Source: Treponema sp. (GTDB lineage: Bacteria > Spirochaetota > Spirochaetia > Treponematales > Treponemataceae). From it: a stretch of 44,250 bases of DNA. The DNA is taken from contig JAKSTI010000017.1 in assembly GCA_024402665.1 (NCBI GenBank), forward strand, positions 1 to 44,250. Direction: 5' to 3'. A program made the translations under genes and the position numbers. The notes under the pieces are model-generated. The model ran no database searches. It was not told where the DNA came from and saw only the letters and a program-made list of their open reading frames with translations. Shown here one piece after another: positions 24,436 to 33,333 of this stretch (position 1 is its first letter; each line of letters opens with the position of its first letter).

Positions 24436-25254
24436 ATGAAAAAAATTGCCTTAGCTTTATCAACACTCTTATTATTCGCAGTTTCTTGTAAACTTGATGT
24501 TAAATCAGAAAAATTATTAAGTCGCCCAGACGTTAAAACTACAGATGCAGGATATCCGCTTATTTCTGGAAGATATGACAGTGTAGATACAGAATATATT
24601 CTTGTTTACAGACAGGAAGTTATTGCTGATGTTGCCGGCGATCCTGAAAATATTGGTATTATTTTCCCAAAAGGTTTTGATAAAAATAACAAAACTTACA
24701 CTTTTGAAGACAAACACTTTGTTGTAAAAGATTCTGACTATCAGTATTTCTGCCGTGTTTATGAAGGTCCAAAATACGGATATTTCAAAACAGATGTTTC
24801 AAATGTAATTAAAGCAACTGAAGGCCGCTCTTCTTCTACAGATATTACAGTAAACGTAAGCGGAAACTTTATTTATGATTCAGATACAAAAGTTTTTGAT
24901 TACTCAGGAACACTTGCCTGTACATATAATGATGCCTTCTATGGAACTAATCCAAAATACGCAATCGCACTTAAAAATGAAAACGATGTTCAATCATTCA
25001 TTTTGCCAGATTCACCATTTTCTATTACTTCTTTAGTTCCAGTAAGTTTTCTTGATACAGAACTTCAGCTTCTTGGTGTAACAGCAATTATCAGACAGTA
25101 TCAGGATAATGATCCAGACAAACCATTGCAGTATGTTTACTGGTCACCTTTATCTACAGTTACACTTGAAGACCCAAATTCGGTTACTTATCCAGAAAAT
25201 AAATTCTCAATCACTACACAAAGCGGTGATACAGGATTTGATTTTTCTAAATAG
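24436..25254 (+). CDS. Hypothetical lipoprotein
   Basis: The ATG at 24436 is preferred over the in-frame ATG at 24424 because it follows GGGGAC and starts directly with the signal peptide MKKIALALSTLLLFAVSC, whose lipobox ends at Cys18. The 272-residue mature region is beta-rich and acidic, without a motif I recognise. Blocks such as DAGYPLISGRYDSVDTEYI and FIYDSDTKVFDYSGTLACTY look like extracellular beta-sandwich protein. It lies after lgt with a 70-nt gap and is followed by a perfect 15-bp hairpin. Confidence 0.75.
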   Translation: MKKIALALSTLLLFAVSCKLDVKSEKLLSRPDVKTTDAGYPLISGRYDSVDTEYILVYRQEVIADVAGDPENIGIIFPKGFDKNNKTYTFEDKHFVVKDSDYQYFCRVYEGPKYGYFKTDVSNVIKATEGRSSSTDITVNVSGNFIYDSDTKVFDYSGTLACTYNDAFYGTNPKYAIALKNENDVQSFILPDSPFSITSLVPVSFLDTELQLLGVTAIIRQYQDNDPDKPLQYVYWSPLSTVTLEDPNSVTYPENKFSITTQSGDTGFDFSK

Positions 25255-25287
25255 CTGATATTTACACTTTTTCCTCAAAATTCAGAT

Positions 25288-25333
25288 AACATTTTTACAA
25301 TTGAACAAAAATTGTAAAAATGTTATTTTTGTT
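25288..25333 (+). terminator. Perfect 15-bp hairpin with U-rich tail
   Basis: AACATTTTTACAATT (25288-25302) and AATTGTAAAAATGTT (25310-25324) pair perfectly around a 7-nt loop, followed by ATTTTTGTTT. It can end transcription of the lipoprotein gene. It also overlaps the candidate promoter of the next gene. Confidence 0.65.
25301..25329 (+). promoter_or_regulatory. Candidate promoter of the methyltransferase gene
   Basis: TTGAAC (25301-25306), 17 nt, TATTTT (25324-25329), then 6 nt and the ATG at 25336. The -35 lies at the loop of the 15-bp hairpin. The -10 is weaker than at the other genes with this layout. Confidence 0.4.
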
Positions 25334-25335
25334 TA

Positions 25336-26523
25336 ATGAATAAACTTGTTGCACTTTGTGCAGTCGGTGCCGAAAAAATTCTTGGCAATGAAATCAAACA
25401 TTTGGGATACAAACTTGTAAGCAATGCACCTGGTCGTGTTACTTTCCTTGGTGATGATGATGCATTATTCCGTACAAACCTTTGCTTACGAACAGCTGAT
25501 CGTGTCTATTTGCAGCTTGCAGAATATTCCGCATTAAATTTCGACGACTTATATGATGGCGCTTATGCCGTAAACTGGCAGGACTTTTTAAATAAAGATT
25601 CCAGAATTGTTGTAGATAAAGTTCGCAGTTACAAAAGTAAATTAAACTCAGAACACAGTATTCAGGGAATGGTACACAAAGCCATTTACTCTAAACTAGG
25701 TGATGTATGGCACATGTCTACTATGCCAGAAAGCGGTGAAGAAAGCGATGTTAGAATCTATATTGATGAAAATACAGTTTTAATTCTTCTTGATCTTTCT
25801 GGACTTCCATTACACAAACGCGGCTACCGTGTTGATGGTGGAATTGCACCTTTACGTGAAACAACTGCTGCTGTACTTCTTCAGGAAATGCTTTGGCGCA
25901 GAAAAACACCTTTACATGATCCATTCTGCGGTTCAGGAACAATTGCAATTGAAGCAACACTCTATGCATTTAATGTAGCACCAGGTCTTGGCCGTCGCTT
26001 TGCAATAGAAAACCTTCCTTTCTTTAATGCACAGCGTGCAGAAGAACTTAAACAGAAAGAAGCAGAACAGATTCGCACAGATGTTGAAGTAAGAATTACC
26101 GGTTCAGATATAGATCCAAAAGCTGTTGAACGTTCAAAGAAAAATGCAGAATATGCCTGTGTTATGGCGGGTCGTGCTTTGAAATCAATTGGAATCAGTA
26201 AACATATTCCACGTCCAGATTTCATTCAGTCTGATTTTGCAGATTTGTCTGCCCCTTACGAAGAAGGACTTCTTTTGTGTAATCCTCCTTATGGAGAACG
26301 CCTTGGTGATGCAGAAGAAGCAGCTGTTTTATATCAGAAAATGCAGAGCCTTTGGGTTGATTTCCCTGACTGGGATTTAGGAATTATTACTTCCCATGAA
26401 GGATTCCAGGACAATTTTGGCCACAAAGCAAATTCTATTAAAAAATTAAAGGCTGGCAACCTCGACACAAGCTTCTACAAATACAGTAGAAAACCAGAAC
26501 AGAAAAAAGTTGTAAAATATTAA
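25336..26523 (+). CDS. THUMP-domain 23S rRNA guanine-N2 methyltransferase (RlmL N-terminal type)
   Basis: A 395-residue S-adenosylmethionine-dependent RNA methyltransferase. An N-terminal ferredoxin-like plus THUMP region (about 1-160) precedes a Rossmann methyltransferase domain with motif I DPFCGSGTIAIEA, the acidic GSDIDPKAVERSKKNAE and the catalytic NPPYGERLG. This architecture matches the family that makes m2G2445 in 23S rRNA (RlmL) and its single-domain relatives; it lacks the second RlmK half found in E. coli. No ribosome-binding site precedes the ATG. tetR follows after 20 nt. Confidence 0.9.
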   Translation: MNKLVALCAVGAEKILGNEIKHLGYKLVSNAPGRVTFLGDDDALFRTNLCLRTADRVYLQLAEYSALNFDDLYDGAYAVNWQDFLNKDSRIVVDKVRSYKSKLNSEHSIQGMVHKAIYSKLGDVWHMSTMPESGEESDVRIYIDENTVLILLDLSGLPLHKRGYRVDGGIAPLRETTAAVLLQEMLWRRKTPLHDPFCGSGTIAIEATLYAFNVAPGLGRRFAIENLPFFNAQRAEELKQKEAEQIRTDVEVRITGSDIDPKAVERSKKNAEYACVMAGRALKSIGISKHIPRPDFIQSDFADLSAPYEEGLLLCNPPYGERLGDAEEAAVLYQKMQSLWVDFPDWDLGIITSHEGFQDNFGHKANSIKKLKAGNLDTSFYKYSRKPEQKKVVKY

Positions 26524-26543
26524 AAGGAGTGAGGTAATTTTTC

Positions 26544-27140
26544 GTGGCTATTGTAGTTGAACATGAAAAACGACGAAAAGAAATTTTACAAAAGTCTCTA
26601 GATGTTTTTATTGAAGAAGGCTATGAAGATGTTACTTATCAGAAAATTGCAGACAGATGTAACATCACAAGAACAACACTTTATATCTACTTCAGAAACA
26701 AACATGAAATCTTTCTTGGCAGCATCAAAGAACTTTTAAACTCTCTAGAAAAAGATTTGCTCTCTTTTGTAACAGACAAAACACTTTCTAGAGAAGATGC
26801 CCTTCGTTCAGTTATTTCCACAATTATTGACAGATGCGAGGCAAGCAGAAAATTGTTCAGCATTATTCTTGCATACTTGCTGCAGTTAAAAAAATCAGGA
26901 ACTGATCCAAACGAAAGAGTAAGACGAAGAGTAATCAGATTAAGACATCATCTTAATACATTGCTTATTGCCGGAATTAAAGCAAAAGAATTTAAAGACA
27001 CCAGTGTTGGAGATATGAACGATTTGCTTTTTGGATTAATTGAATCTGCTGTCTTCAGACTTGTTATCTTAAACCAGCAGGATATTTCTGATATCCGCAG
27101 AACAATCAATCTTGCAATAGACGGGTTAATGGCTAACTAA
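26544..27140 (+). CDS. TetR-family transcriptional regulator
   Basis: A 198-residue regulator starting at GTG 26544, with GAGG about 9 nt upstream. The N-terminal HTH is typical: LQKSLDVFIEEGYEDVTYQK, then IADRCNITRTTLYIYFRNKH. The C-terminal ligand and dimer domain is helical and not assignable to a subfamily. It is co-oriented with the methyltransferase gene and ends at a terminator. Its target is unknown; no efflux gene or other classical partner is adjacent. Confidence 0.93.
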   Translation: MAIVVEHEKRRKEILQKSLDVFIEEGYEDVTYQKIADRCNITRTTLYIYFRNKHEIFLGSIKELLNSLEKDLLSFVTDKTLSREDALRSVISTIIDRCEASRKLFSIILAYLLQLKKSGTDPNERVRRRVIRLRHHLNTLLIAGIKAKEFKDTSVGDMNDLLFGLIESAVFRLVILNQQDISDIRRTINLAIDGLMAN

Positions 27141-27177
27141 AAAAAAACGCTGTACTTTGAAGTACAGCGTTTTTTTA
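27140..27177. terminator. Bidirectional terminator between tetR and pheS
   Basis: ACGCTGTACTT (27147-27157) and AAGTACAGCGT (27160-27170) form an 11-bp stem flanked by an A run on the left and a T run on the right. It can serve both convergent genes, as the tetR stop and the pheS stop at 27193 lie on either side. Confidence 0.9.
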
Positions 27178-27192
27178 TCTCTTTTAATAAGT

Positions 27193-28749
27193 CTAGAACT
27201 TAGCTTTTCTTAATCTAACTCTTTCTACATCTTCGCAGAACAATTCACGAAGGTCATTTAATCCAAGAGCCATAAGAGCCATACGGTCAATACCAATACC
27301 CCAAGCCAATACAGGACAATCAAGACCCATAGCTTTTGTAACTTCTGGACGGAAGATACCAGAACCACCAAGTTCGAACCATCCAAGTACAGGATGTTTA
27401 ATATGAACTTCAATTGAAGGTTCTGTGAATGGGAAGTAACCTGGTACATATTTTACTTCTGTTGCTCCGGCAATTTCTGTAGCAAACATTTTAAGCATAC
27501 CAAGCAAGTCTCTTAATGTTACATCGTTTCCTACAATAATACCTTCTGTCTGATAGAAGTCTGAAAGGTGTGTAGCATCTACTTTATCGTAGCGGAAACA
27601 ACGTGCAATACCAAAGTATTTTCCTGGAACTTCAGCTTTGTGTAACTGATGTGCAGAAAGTACAGTTCCCTGAGAACGAAGAATAAGACGACGTGTGAAT
27701 TCATTATCAAACTGATAGTTCCATCCACGGCTGCCAGTATTTCCACCGTTTTCATGAACAGCTTTAATATTACTTAAATAAGGTTCTTCAATAGATTTTG
27801 CGTGTGTTGGATATTTAAGACGATAAACATCATGAATATCACGAGCAGCATGGAACTGTGGCATGAACAAAGCATCACCATTCCAGAATTCTGTTTCTAC
27901 AAGAGGACCATCAAATTCCTGGAATCCAAGAGAAGTAAGTTTATCTTTAACAGATTCAAGGAACTGAACATAAGGATTTGTTCTACCAGGAATAATTCTT
28001 GCAGGAGGGATTGCAATGTTATAACCACGGAATGTACCGTTTTTCCAGTCTCCACTTGCAAGCATTTTTGGTGTGATTTCACCAATTTCGTTACCAGTAA
28101 TACCAACTTTCTTAAGTTCGTCAGCAACTTTAGAAGAGTCTGCTGTAAGCTGATAGTATACTGTTTCACGTTCAATCATTTTGAAAGGAGCATCTGCAGC
28201 ACCACGTTTTTTTGCCAATCCTGAAATAACTTCAATTTCTTCTGCAGATAAATCATCTTTATTAAGCATTCCATCGGCTTTAGCAGCACCTTTTTTCATA
28301 ACATTGCCAGCCATAGTAATGCGTGCAGGAACAGCAGCACCAGTGTATTCTGCCTTCTTTTCTGCATTCATTTTAAGAACACCTTCTTTTGAAAGTGGAC
28401 CGAATGCACTACCAATGTCTTTCTGTTCAACACCAATAGCAGCAGCAATTTCTGGTAATGTATGAGCTCCATTATCTTTTAAGTAACTGATTACGCGTTC
28501 TTCAACAGTTCCTGCTTCAGCAAGAGCTTTACCCATATCTGTGATTTCAAAAAAAGTATGAGGAGTTCTGCGGATTTCTTTAATAAGCTCTTTTCCACCA
28601 AGCCATGAGAAAGCCTGATTTGCATGTCCTTCTTTGTAATCCAATTCTTTCTGAAGTTTTTCTGAAGTAAGTTCATCCTTCTGTGAATACTTCAATAAAA
28701 CTTTAATTTCAAGCGGATGAAGATTTTTAATTATATTTTTGATATCCAT
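27193..28749 (-). CDS. pheS: Phenylalanyl-tRNA synthetase alpha subunit, archaeal type
   Basis: Charges tRNA-Phe together with PheT. At 518 residues it is much longer than the common bacterial PheS (about 330-350). Its N-terminal part contains winged-helix-like modules (LHPLEIKVLLKYSQKDELTS; ISYLKDNGAHTLPEIAAAIG), as in archaeal and eukaryotic alpha subunits. The class II catalytic core follows, with the motif 2 region QTEGIIVGNDVTLRDLLGML and motif 3 GIGIDRMALMALG. This type is known in spirochaetes. AGAGG precedes the ATG. pheT is not adjacent in this window. Confidence 0.95.
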   Translation of the reverse strand: MDIKNIIKNLHPLEIKVLLKYSQKDELTSEKLQKELDYKEGHANQAFSWLGGKELIKEIRRTPHTFFEITDMGKALAEAGTVEERVISYLKDNGAHTLPEIAAAIGVEQKDIGSAFGPLSKEGVLKMNAEKKAEYTGAAVPARITMAGNVMKKGAAKADGMLNKDDLSAEEIEVISGLAKKRGAADAPFKMIERETVYYQLTADSSKVADELKKVGITGNEIGEITPKMLASGDWKNGTFRGYNIAIPPARIIPGRTNPYVQFLESVKDKLTSLGFQEFDGPLVETEFWNGDALFMPQFHAARDIHDVYRLKYPTHAKSIEEPYLSNIKAVHENGGNTGSRGWNYQFDNEFTRRLILRSQGTVLSAHQLHKAEVPGKYFGIARCFRYDKVDATHLSDFYQTEGIIVGNDVTLRDLLGMLKMFATEIAGATEVKYVPGYFPFTEPSIEVHIKHPVLGWFELGGSGIFRPEVTKAMGLDCPVLAWGIGIDRMALMALGLNDLRELFCEDVERVRLRKAKF

Positions 28750-28802
28750 TTGAGAAACCTCTATTGCGTGTTATTGAAAATAAAGACTATAACGACGCTC
28801 TT

Positions 28803-28839
28803 TAAAAATTAAAAGCCAGTATTTATAAAATACTGGCTT
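28803..28839 (-). terminator. Terminator of the seven-gene minus operon
   Basis: AAGCCAGTATT (28813-28823) and AATACTGGCTT (28829-28839) form an 11-bp stem with a tight loop. On the minus strand it is followed by TTAATTTTT, placed 36 nt after the stop of the last secreted-protein gene. Confidence 0.8.
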
Positions 28840-28874
28840 AAATTATACTATATTTTGTATAAAAACTAAATAGG

Positions 28875-29282
28875 TTATCTAGTGAATTTTACATACGAAA
28901 TGTACATTGCCTTTCGTCTGCCTTTGTCATCCTTAAAGAATCTTTCTCTGTCATCTGTAAGGTAACGATAATTGAAATACTTGTGATCATCCTGGAAATC
29001 TTTCAAGCATTCAATCACTGTATTCATTGCTTCGCCTCTGTCATAAGTTACATACATACATTCATAGTAAATACGAACTTCATCATACATTGGCATATAT
29101 TCAATTCTAACATTAGCTGTTTCATCAGTAATGTGCTGTTCTTTTGGAACAATTACCTCTGTTGCTGTTTTCTTTTCTTCAAATTGAGTGTAATCAGGGG
29201 TAGCATCAGAAGCTGGTATGGATTGAGCAAATAACGCAATACATACAGATAATAATAAGCTTAAGAATACTATTCGTTTCAT
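28875..29282 (-). CDS. Small secreted protein, unknown function
   Basis: The 135-residue protein has a signal peptide (MKRIVFLSLLLSVCIALFAQ). The mature part begins with a Thr/Glu-rich linker, then a compact region including ANVRIEYMPMYDEVRIYYEC and ECLKDFQDDHKYFNYRYLTD. I recognise no family. GGAGG 8 nt before the ATG supports the start. It is the last gene of the operon and may work with the secreted protein encoded 16 nt upstream. Confidence 0.75.
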   Translation of the reverse strand: MKRIVFLSLLLSVCIALFAQSIPASDATPDYTQFEEKKTATEVIVPKEQHITDETANVRIEYMPMYDEVRIYYECMYVTYDRGEAMNTVIECLKDFQDDHKYFNYRYLTDDRERFFKDDKGRRKAMYISYVKFTR

Positions 29283-29298
29283 TATTTTTTCCTCCCGC

Positions 29299-29991
29299 CT
29301 AAAACAGCGTATACTCTTTAATTTTACCGTATTCTAGAAAAAAATCAAGGACAATTACATATTGACCTGCATCAATTCCTAAAGTCGGTACCTTTCTGAT
29401 CAGAACAGAACCTGTTATTTCTTTTGGTTTGTTCTTAATCTTAGTTCTATAATGTTCTCTGACCGCATTTTTCAACGCATTTTCAGCCGCTTTCTTTATC
29501 CCGTCAAATCCATCTTCCAAAGACCCGTAACCTCGTCCCTGAATCACCGGATTTTTAATGGATGACCATAAATAATAATTTTGAATCTGAAAGTCGGTCC
29601 TTGTATAATCTACCCAGCAATTAAACTTGTTATCCTGAATCCATGGGGAAGAATAACTAATCTTTCCATTTTCAGATTCCAGATTCTGAATCTCTGTAAT
29701 TTCAAAGTACTCTTCTACACCTCTGGCTTTATCTGACGGAACATAAACAAAGTCCCAGCCATAAACCATACCATTCAGCAAAAACGGAACAATCTCTTTT
29801 ATTCTGCTAACAGGATAGGGCTCGTCACTGTCATACTCTCCAGACTCAAGTCCAGGATATGCATCAACTTCTGCCCATACAGGAAATCTAATTCTTTCAA
29901 TTACTGATGGAACCTGTGCAAATAATGACGCGTTCACCAAAAGCAAAACAGGTAAAATCAGTTTTTTTAATCTCGAAAACTTTCTTTCCAT
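29299..29991 (-). CDS. Secreted protein, unknown function
   Basis: A 230-residue exported protein: the basic start MERKFSRLKK leads into the hydrophobic LILPVLLLVNASLFA, with cleavage likely after LFA. The mature part contains IRFPVWAEVDAYPGLESGEY and a C-terminal helix with FDGIKKAAENALKNAVREHY, and ends in a beta-rich stretch. No known domain is recognised. The first 25 bp overlap the end of the rhomboid gene, which suggests translational coupling. The preceding membrane protease might process it, but that is only a suggestion from context. Confidence 0.75.
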   Translation of the reverse strand: MERKFSRLKKLILPVLLLVNASLFAQVPSVIERIRFPVWAEVDAYPGLESGEYDSDEPYPVSRIKEIVPFLLNGMVYGWDFVYVPSDKARGVEEYFEITEIQNLESENGKISYSSPWIQDNKFNCWVDYTRTDFQIQNYYLWSSIKNPVIQGRGYGSLEDGFDGIKKAAENALKNAVREHYRTKIKNKPKEITGSVLIRKVPTLGIDAGQYVIVLDFFLEYGKIKEYTLF

Positions 29992-30599
29992 ACCTTCACC
30001 GGATTAATTCCAAATCTAATCACAACATATGTAAATGCTGCAATGAAGCCAAACAGATGTGTAAGATGAGCTACATTTGAAGAACCAATGAATTCACTTA
30101 CAATCTCAATAATTGCATAGATAAGAACAAGGACTGGTGCCCTTAGCGGAATAACTCCCCAAACATAAATTTTTGATTTTGGGTAAATTACAGAATACAA
30201 CAGAAGAACTGCGTACACTGCTCCACTTGCTCCCATCAGAAATACGAAATAACTGTTGGTTAAGACGTAAACTAAAAAGGATAACAATCCGCTGATTACA
30301 CCAGTTACAAAATAAAAAATAAGAAATTCCTTAGACCCTATTGCTCTTTCAACTGGCAGCGCAAACATAAAAAGCGCAAACATATTCAGAACAATATGTT
30401 TCAAGTCTGCATGAATGAACATGTAACTTACAAATTCAAAAAAATCCTTTCTGTAAATCACATTATAAATATTCAGGGAACAATAGAATTTAATATTAGG
30501 AAAAGCATATTCCAATGCAAAAACAGCGAAATTTATAACAATAAGAATTATTGATGCATAAAAAAATGAGTATTTAAATTTTTTCTGTAAAAATGACAT
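29967..30599 (-). CDS. Rhomboid-family intramembrane serine protease
   Basis: A 210-residue six-helix membrane protease. The catalytic Ser is in GASGAVYA (Ser125) and the partner His is His178 in AHLTHLFGF. The HxxxN of helix 2 (HIVLN: His68, Asn72) completes the oxyanion region. It cleaves membrane helices of partner proteins within the inner membrane. CAGG about 6 nt upstream of the ATG is a weak ribosome-binding site. It lies 11 nt after the diguanylate cyclase gene. Confidence 0.93.
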   Translation of the reverse strand: MSFLQKKFKYSFFYASIILIVINFAVFALEYAFPNIKFYCSLNIYNVIYRKDFFEFVSYMFIHADLKHIVLNMFALFMFALPVERAIGSKEFLIFYFVTGVISGLLSFLVYVLTNSYFVFLMGASGAVYAVLLLYSVIYPKSKIYVWGVIPLRAPVLVLIYAIIEIVSEFIGSSNVAHLTHLFGFIAAFTYVVIRFGINPVKVWKESFRD

Positions 30600-30610
30600 A
30601 GCAACCTGCT

Positions 30611-31738
30611 TTATTTGTGTTCAGCAGGATCAAAGAAAGTTACCTTGTTGCGTCCATTATTTTTAGACATATAAAGTCCCTGATCTGCCTGATTAACAAA
30701 TTCATTTGGAGAATTTACCATATTATTATCGACATCAAATACAGAAACTCCACCAGAAATTGTTACGTGCAAATGCTGATCATTGAAGACAAAGTCATAA
30801 TCATTAATAGTTGAACGGATTCTTTCTGCAACAAGAAGGGCATCAGCTTTTCCAGTTTTATCAAGAAGAACTGTAAACTCTTCACCACCATAACGGCTTG
30901 CAACATCAGTTTCACGAAGACTCTTGCTGATTAATTCTGCAACTGTAGTAAGAACAAAATCGCCGCATTCATGTCCGTATGTATCATTGAACTTTTTAAA
31001 GAAGTCAATATCAAACATAAGAACCGCAAGATTCTGATTCTGTAAAAATGCATTATCAAGAGCTTCTGTTAAAACATTGAAGAAGTAATATTTTAATTTC
31101 AAATGTGTCATCATATCTGTAGAAGATTTTTCAAGTAATGACGCATTATTAATGGCAACGCTGGCTAAAGATGCAATAGACTGAATCTGATTTTTTTCGT
31201 AATCAGTATATGCAGTGTCATCTTCAATAATGATTCGTTCCTGCAAAATCAAAAGACCATTAACGTGGTTTTTCTGAATAAGTGGAACTATTAATGTTGG
31301 AGACAAAGCTTCAAGGATGTCTAAATCTGAACAATCTTTAAGATCATTTTTAAGATCCTGGAATGTAATTGGCTCCTGGTGTTCTAAAAGATAAGATACA
31401 ATTGGAGATTTTACAGGAATTGCTGAAGGTTCTTCATCAGAATTACCTTTTCCTGTTTCAAGAATAAATTTTTCGTTGGAGTACAGATCGCGGACAAAGA
31501 TTTCTGCACCAAGAACGTGCATCTGTGCCATACAAATGTAAACAATTGATTCAAGAAGGTTGCTGAAATCAAGAGTAGAACAAAAAGATTTTGCAATATC
31601 AAGCATCTGTTCCAGGTCATAAATGCGTTTTTCATACATCATTGACTGTTCAAGAACGTCCTGCTTTAATGCTTCTTCTTTTTTTTCTTTTCGTCGAGAG
31701 CCCATAGCCATATCGAATAAATATTCTTTACCTTTCAT
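30611..31738 (-). CDS. GAF-GGDEF diguanylate cyclase
   Basis: A 375-residue cytoplasmic enzyme making cyclic di-GMP. A coiled N-terminus (about 15-50) is followed by a GAF sensor domain (about 50-200) and a GGDEF domain with the intact catalytic loop GGEEF (284-288), the metal-site MFDIDFFKKFND and an inhibitory I-site RETD (275-278) five residues upstream of the loop, so product feedback is expected. The stop codon of the preceding gene overlaps its ATG (TAATG). Cyclic di-GMP controls motility and envelope functions in spirochaetes; the signal read by this GAF domain is unknown. Confidence 0.94.
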   Translation of the reverse strand: MKGKEYLFDMAMGSRRKEKKEEALKQDVLEQSMMYEKRIYDLEQMLDIAKSFCSTLDFSNLLESIVYICMAQMHVLGAEIFVRDLYSNEKFILETGKGNSDEEPSAIPVKSPIVSYLLEHQEPITFQDLKNDLKDCSDLDILEALSPTLIVPLIQKNHVNGLLILQERIIIEDDTAYTDYEKNQIQSIASLASVAINNASLLEKSSTDMMTHLKLKYYFFNVLTEALDNAFLQNQNLAVLMFDIDFFKKFNDTYGHECGDFVLTTVAELISKSLRETDVASRYGGEEFTVLLDKTGKADALLVAERIRSTINDYDFVFNDQHLHVTISGGVSVFDVDNNMVNSPNEFVNQADQGLYMSKNNGRNKVTFFDPAEHK

Positions 31739-33324
31739 TATTTCTCTCCAACAGGTGAATTAATTATAACATAATTTTTCATAATATCGAAGTAAATAGC
31801 CCAATTTGGATACTGTTCCTCCAATAAATTTGTGTTATCTTTGTTTCTGGAAGACATCATCAAAACCTTCAGATTAGAAATAATCTCGCTGGAAGGCTTT
31901 TTTGAATCTGCCAGTAATTCACCCATCTCTTTATACAACGAAAACAGTGCTGTGGTTACAGATTGCAATATTTCGTGAGCCTGATTATTTGCTCCACCAA
32001 CCATTAATTCAAGTTTTTTATAGAAATCTTTATCTTTATGACTGTCATTTATATAACCCTGCATTACGGCAATGCTGTTTTCATGACCAGATTCAAAAGA
32101 TGTTTCAAATCCCTTTAATTCTTCTTCTGCGTTTATAACTGAATAAACTGTAGAAGAGAAATTTGATTTATAAGCCGGATTACTGAAGAAACCTTCAATA
32201 ACAATATCATTCAAAAGATTTTTAATTCCTGGTGAAACGTAATGCTTTAAGAAAGTCTTCAAAATTCGCATTGGAAGCAGCCACTTGAAAGACATTGGTG
32301 TGTTTTCCTGCAAAGCATTGTTGCCGTCACTATTATAACCGAACACACTTTCAATCGGGATGTTTTTGAACAGTCTGTTTACTTCAGAAGAAATCTGTTC
32401 ATCCTGAATTTCAGATCTGATTCTCTGTTCTTCTGCATCAAACTTTGACTGCATCATATTTGCAAATTCCTGACGTGGGGAACCTGTATAAACACTTACG
32501 GCTGGTTCGTAGGCACTTTCTTCTTTTGTAAGTCTGATGATTGCTCTGATTTTATCTTCAGTTAAAACTTTGGAAACAATGTAATTAATCTTTTTAAGAT
32601 TACTCATGTATCCCTGCATTTCTATTTCAGAAACAATGTCGCCTTTTGTAAGCTGCTTCAAAGCTCTAACTAAATCTACAAGTGAAGAAGTTAATTTAAG
32701 CCCCGCAAGCTGATAGTAAAAATCTTCAAGCAGGTTGATTGCTTTTGTAATTGGCACTTCATAATACTTTGGTTTGTAAGAAAAATCTGCCGGAATAAAG
32801 TTTGAATCAAAAACCTGAAGAAACTGAATGAAACTATAATGACAGAAATCGACAAAGTGGCGCAATCCAAGTAAATCCTGATCCATCTGCTTAAATTCTT
32901 CTGTATTCAACTGTTTCAAAAGTTTTTCCAGCTGTTTGCGCTGATGCATATAAACTCTATCAACATTTGAAGATTCAAAAAGGATTTCGTTTTTCTTTGT
33001 TTCGTAATCAAGGGAATTTAAAATATCAATGTATTCTGTATCATAACCAGTTGTAATTAACTGTGCTTCAAATCTGTGCTGTTTTGGAATATCTGTTGGA
33101 CTCACTGTAGCCATAAAAAGGTTGTCCAAAGGTCTTGTATTCTTATAAAGTGCATAAATCGCTTCTGCAAAGTTTCCAGTTAATTTTCCGTCTCGGCAGA
33201 TTGCAGGTTCAAAAGACCGGATTTCTGCTTCCATCTTCTTTAACTGCTGCTTTTTTTGAACTTCAGGAGAAGATTTCTTAAATATTGATTCCAAAAACTC
33301 TGTGATTGACTGTATTAAGCTCAT
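31738..33324 (-). CDS. Large spirochaete-type protein of unknown function
   Basis: A 528-residue helical protein with no signal peptide or membrane helix. It starts MSLIQSITEFLESIFKKSSP and contains the long charged region of about residues 110-160 and 240-330. It resembles the spirochaete-restricted uncharacterised family I believe is DUF5312; I cannot verify that here. The stop overlaps the start of the diguanylate cyclase gene by one base, and dus lies 9 nt upstream, so it is firmly inside the operon. A link with cyclic di-GMP signalling is suggested only by the coupling. Confidence 0.75.
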   Translation of the reverse strand: MSLIQSITEFLESIFKKSSPEVQKKQQLKKMEAEIRSFEPAICRDGKLTGNFAEAIYALYKNTRPLDNLFMATVSPTDIPKQHRFEAQLITTGYDTEYIDILNSLDYETKKNEILFESSNVDRVYMHQRKQLEKLLKQLNTEEFKQMDQDLLGLRHFVDFCHYSFIQFLQVFDSNFIPADFSYKPKYYEVPITKAINLLEDFYYQLAGLKLTSSLVDLVRALKQLTKGDIVSEIEMQGYMSNLKKINYIVSKVLTEDKIRAIIRLTKEESAYEPAVSVYTGSPRQEFANMMQSKFDAEEQRIRSEIQDEQISSEVNRLFKNIPIESVFGYNSDGNNALQENTPMSFKWLLPMRILKTFLKHYVSPGIKNLLNDIVIEGFFSNPAYKSNFSSTVYSVINAEEELKGFETSFESGHENSIAVMQGYINDSHKDKDFYKKLELMVGGANNQAHEILQSVTTALFSLYKEMGELLADSKKPSSEIISNLKVLMMSSRNKDNTNLLEEQYPNWAIYFDIMKNYVIINSPVGEK

Positions 33325-33333
33325 ATCTGACTT

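Noticed and set aside
27802..28465. Plus-strand open frames opposite pheS
   Set aside because: They follow the codon structure of pheS on the other strand and have no ribosome-binding site or family resemblance.
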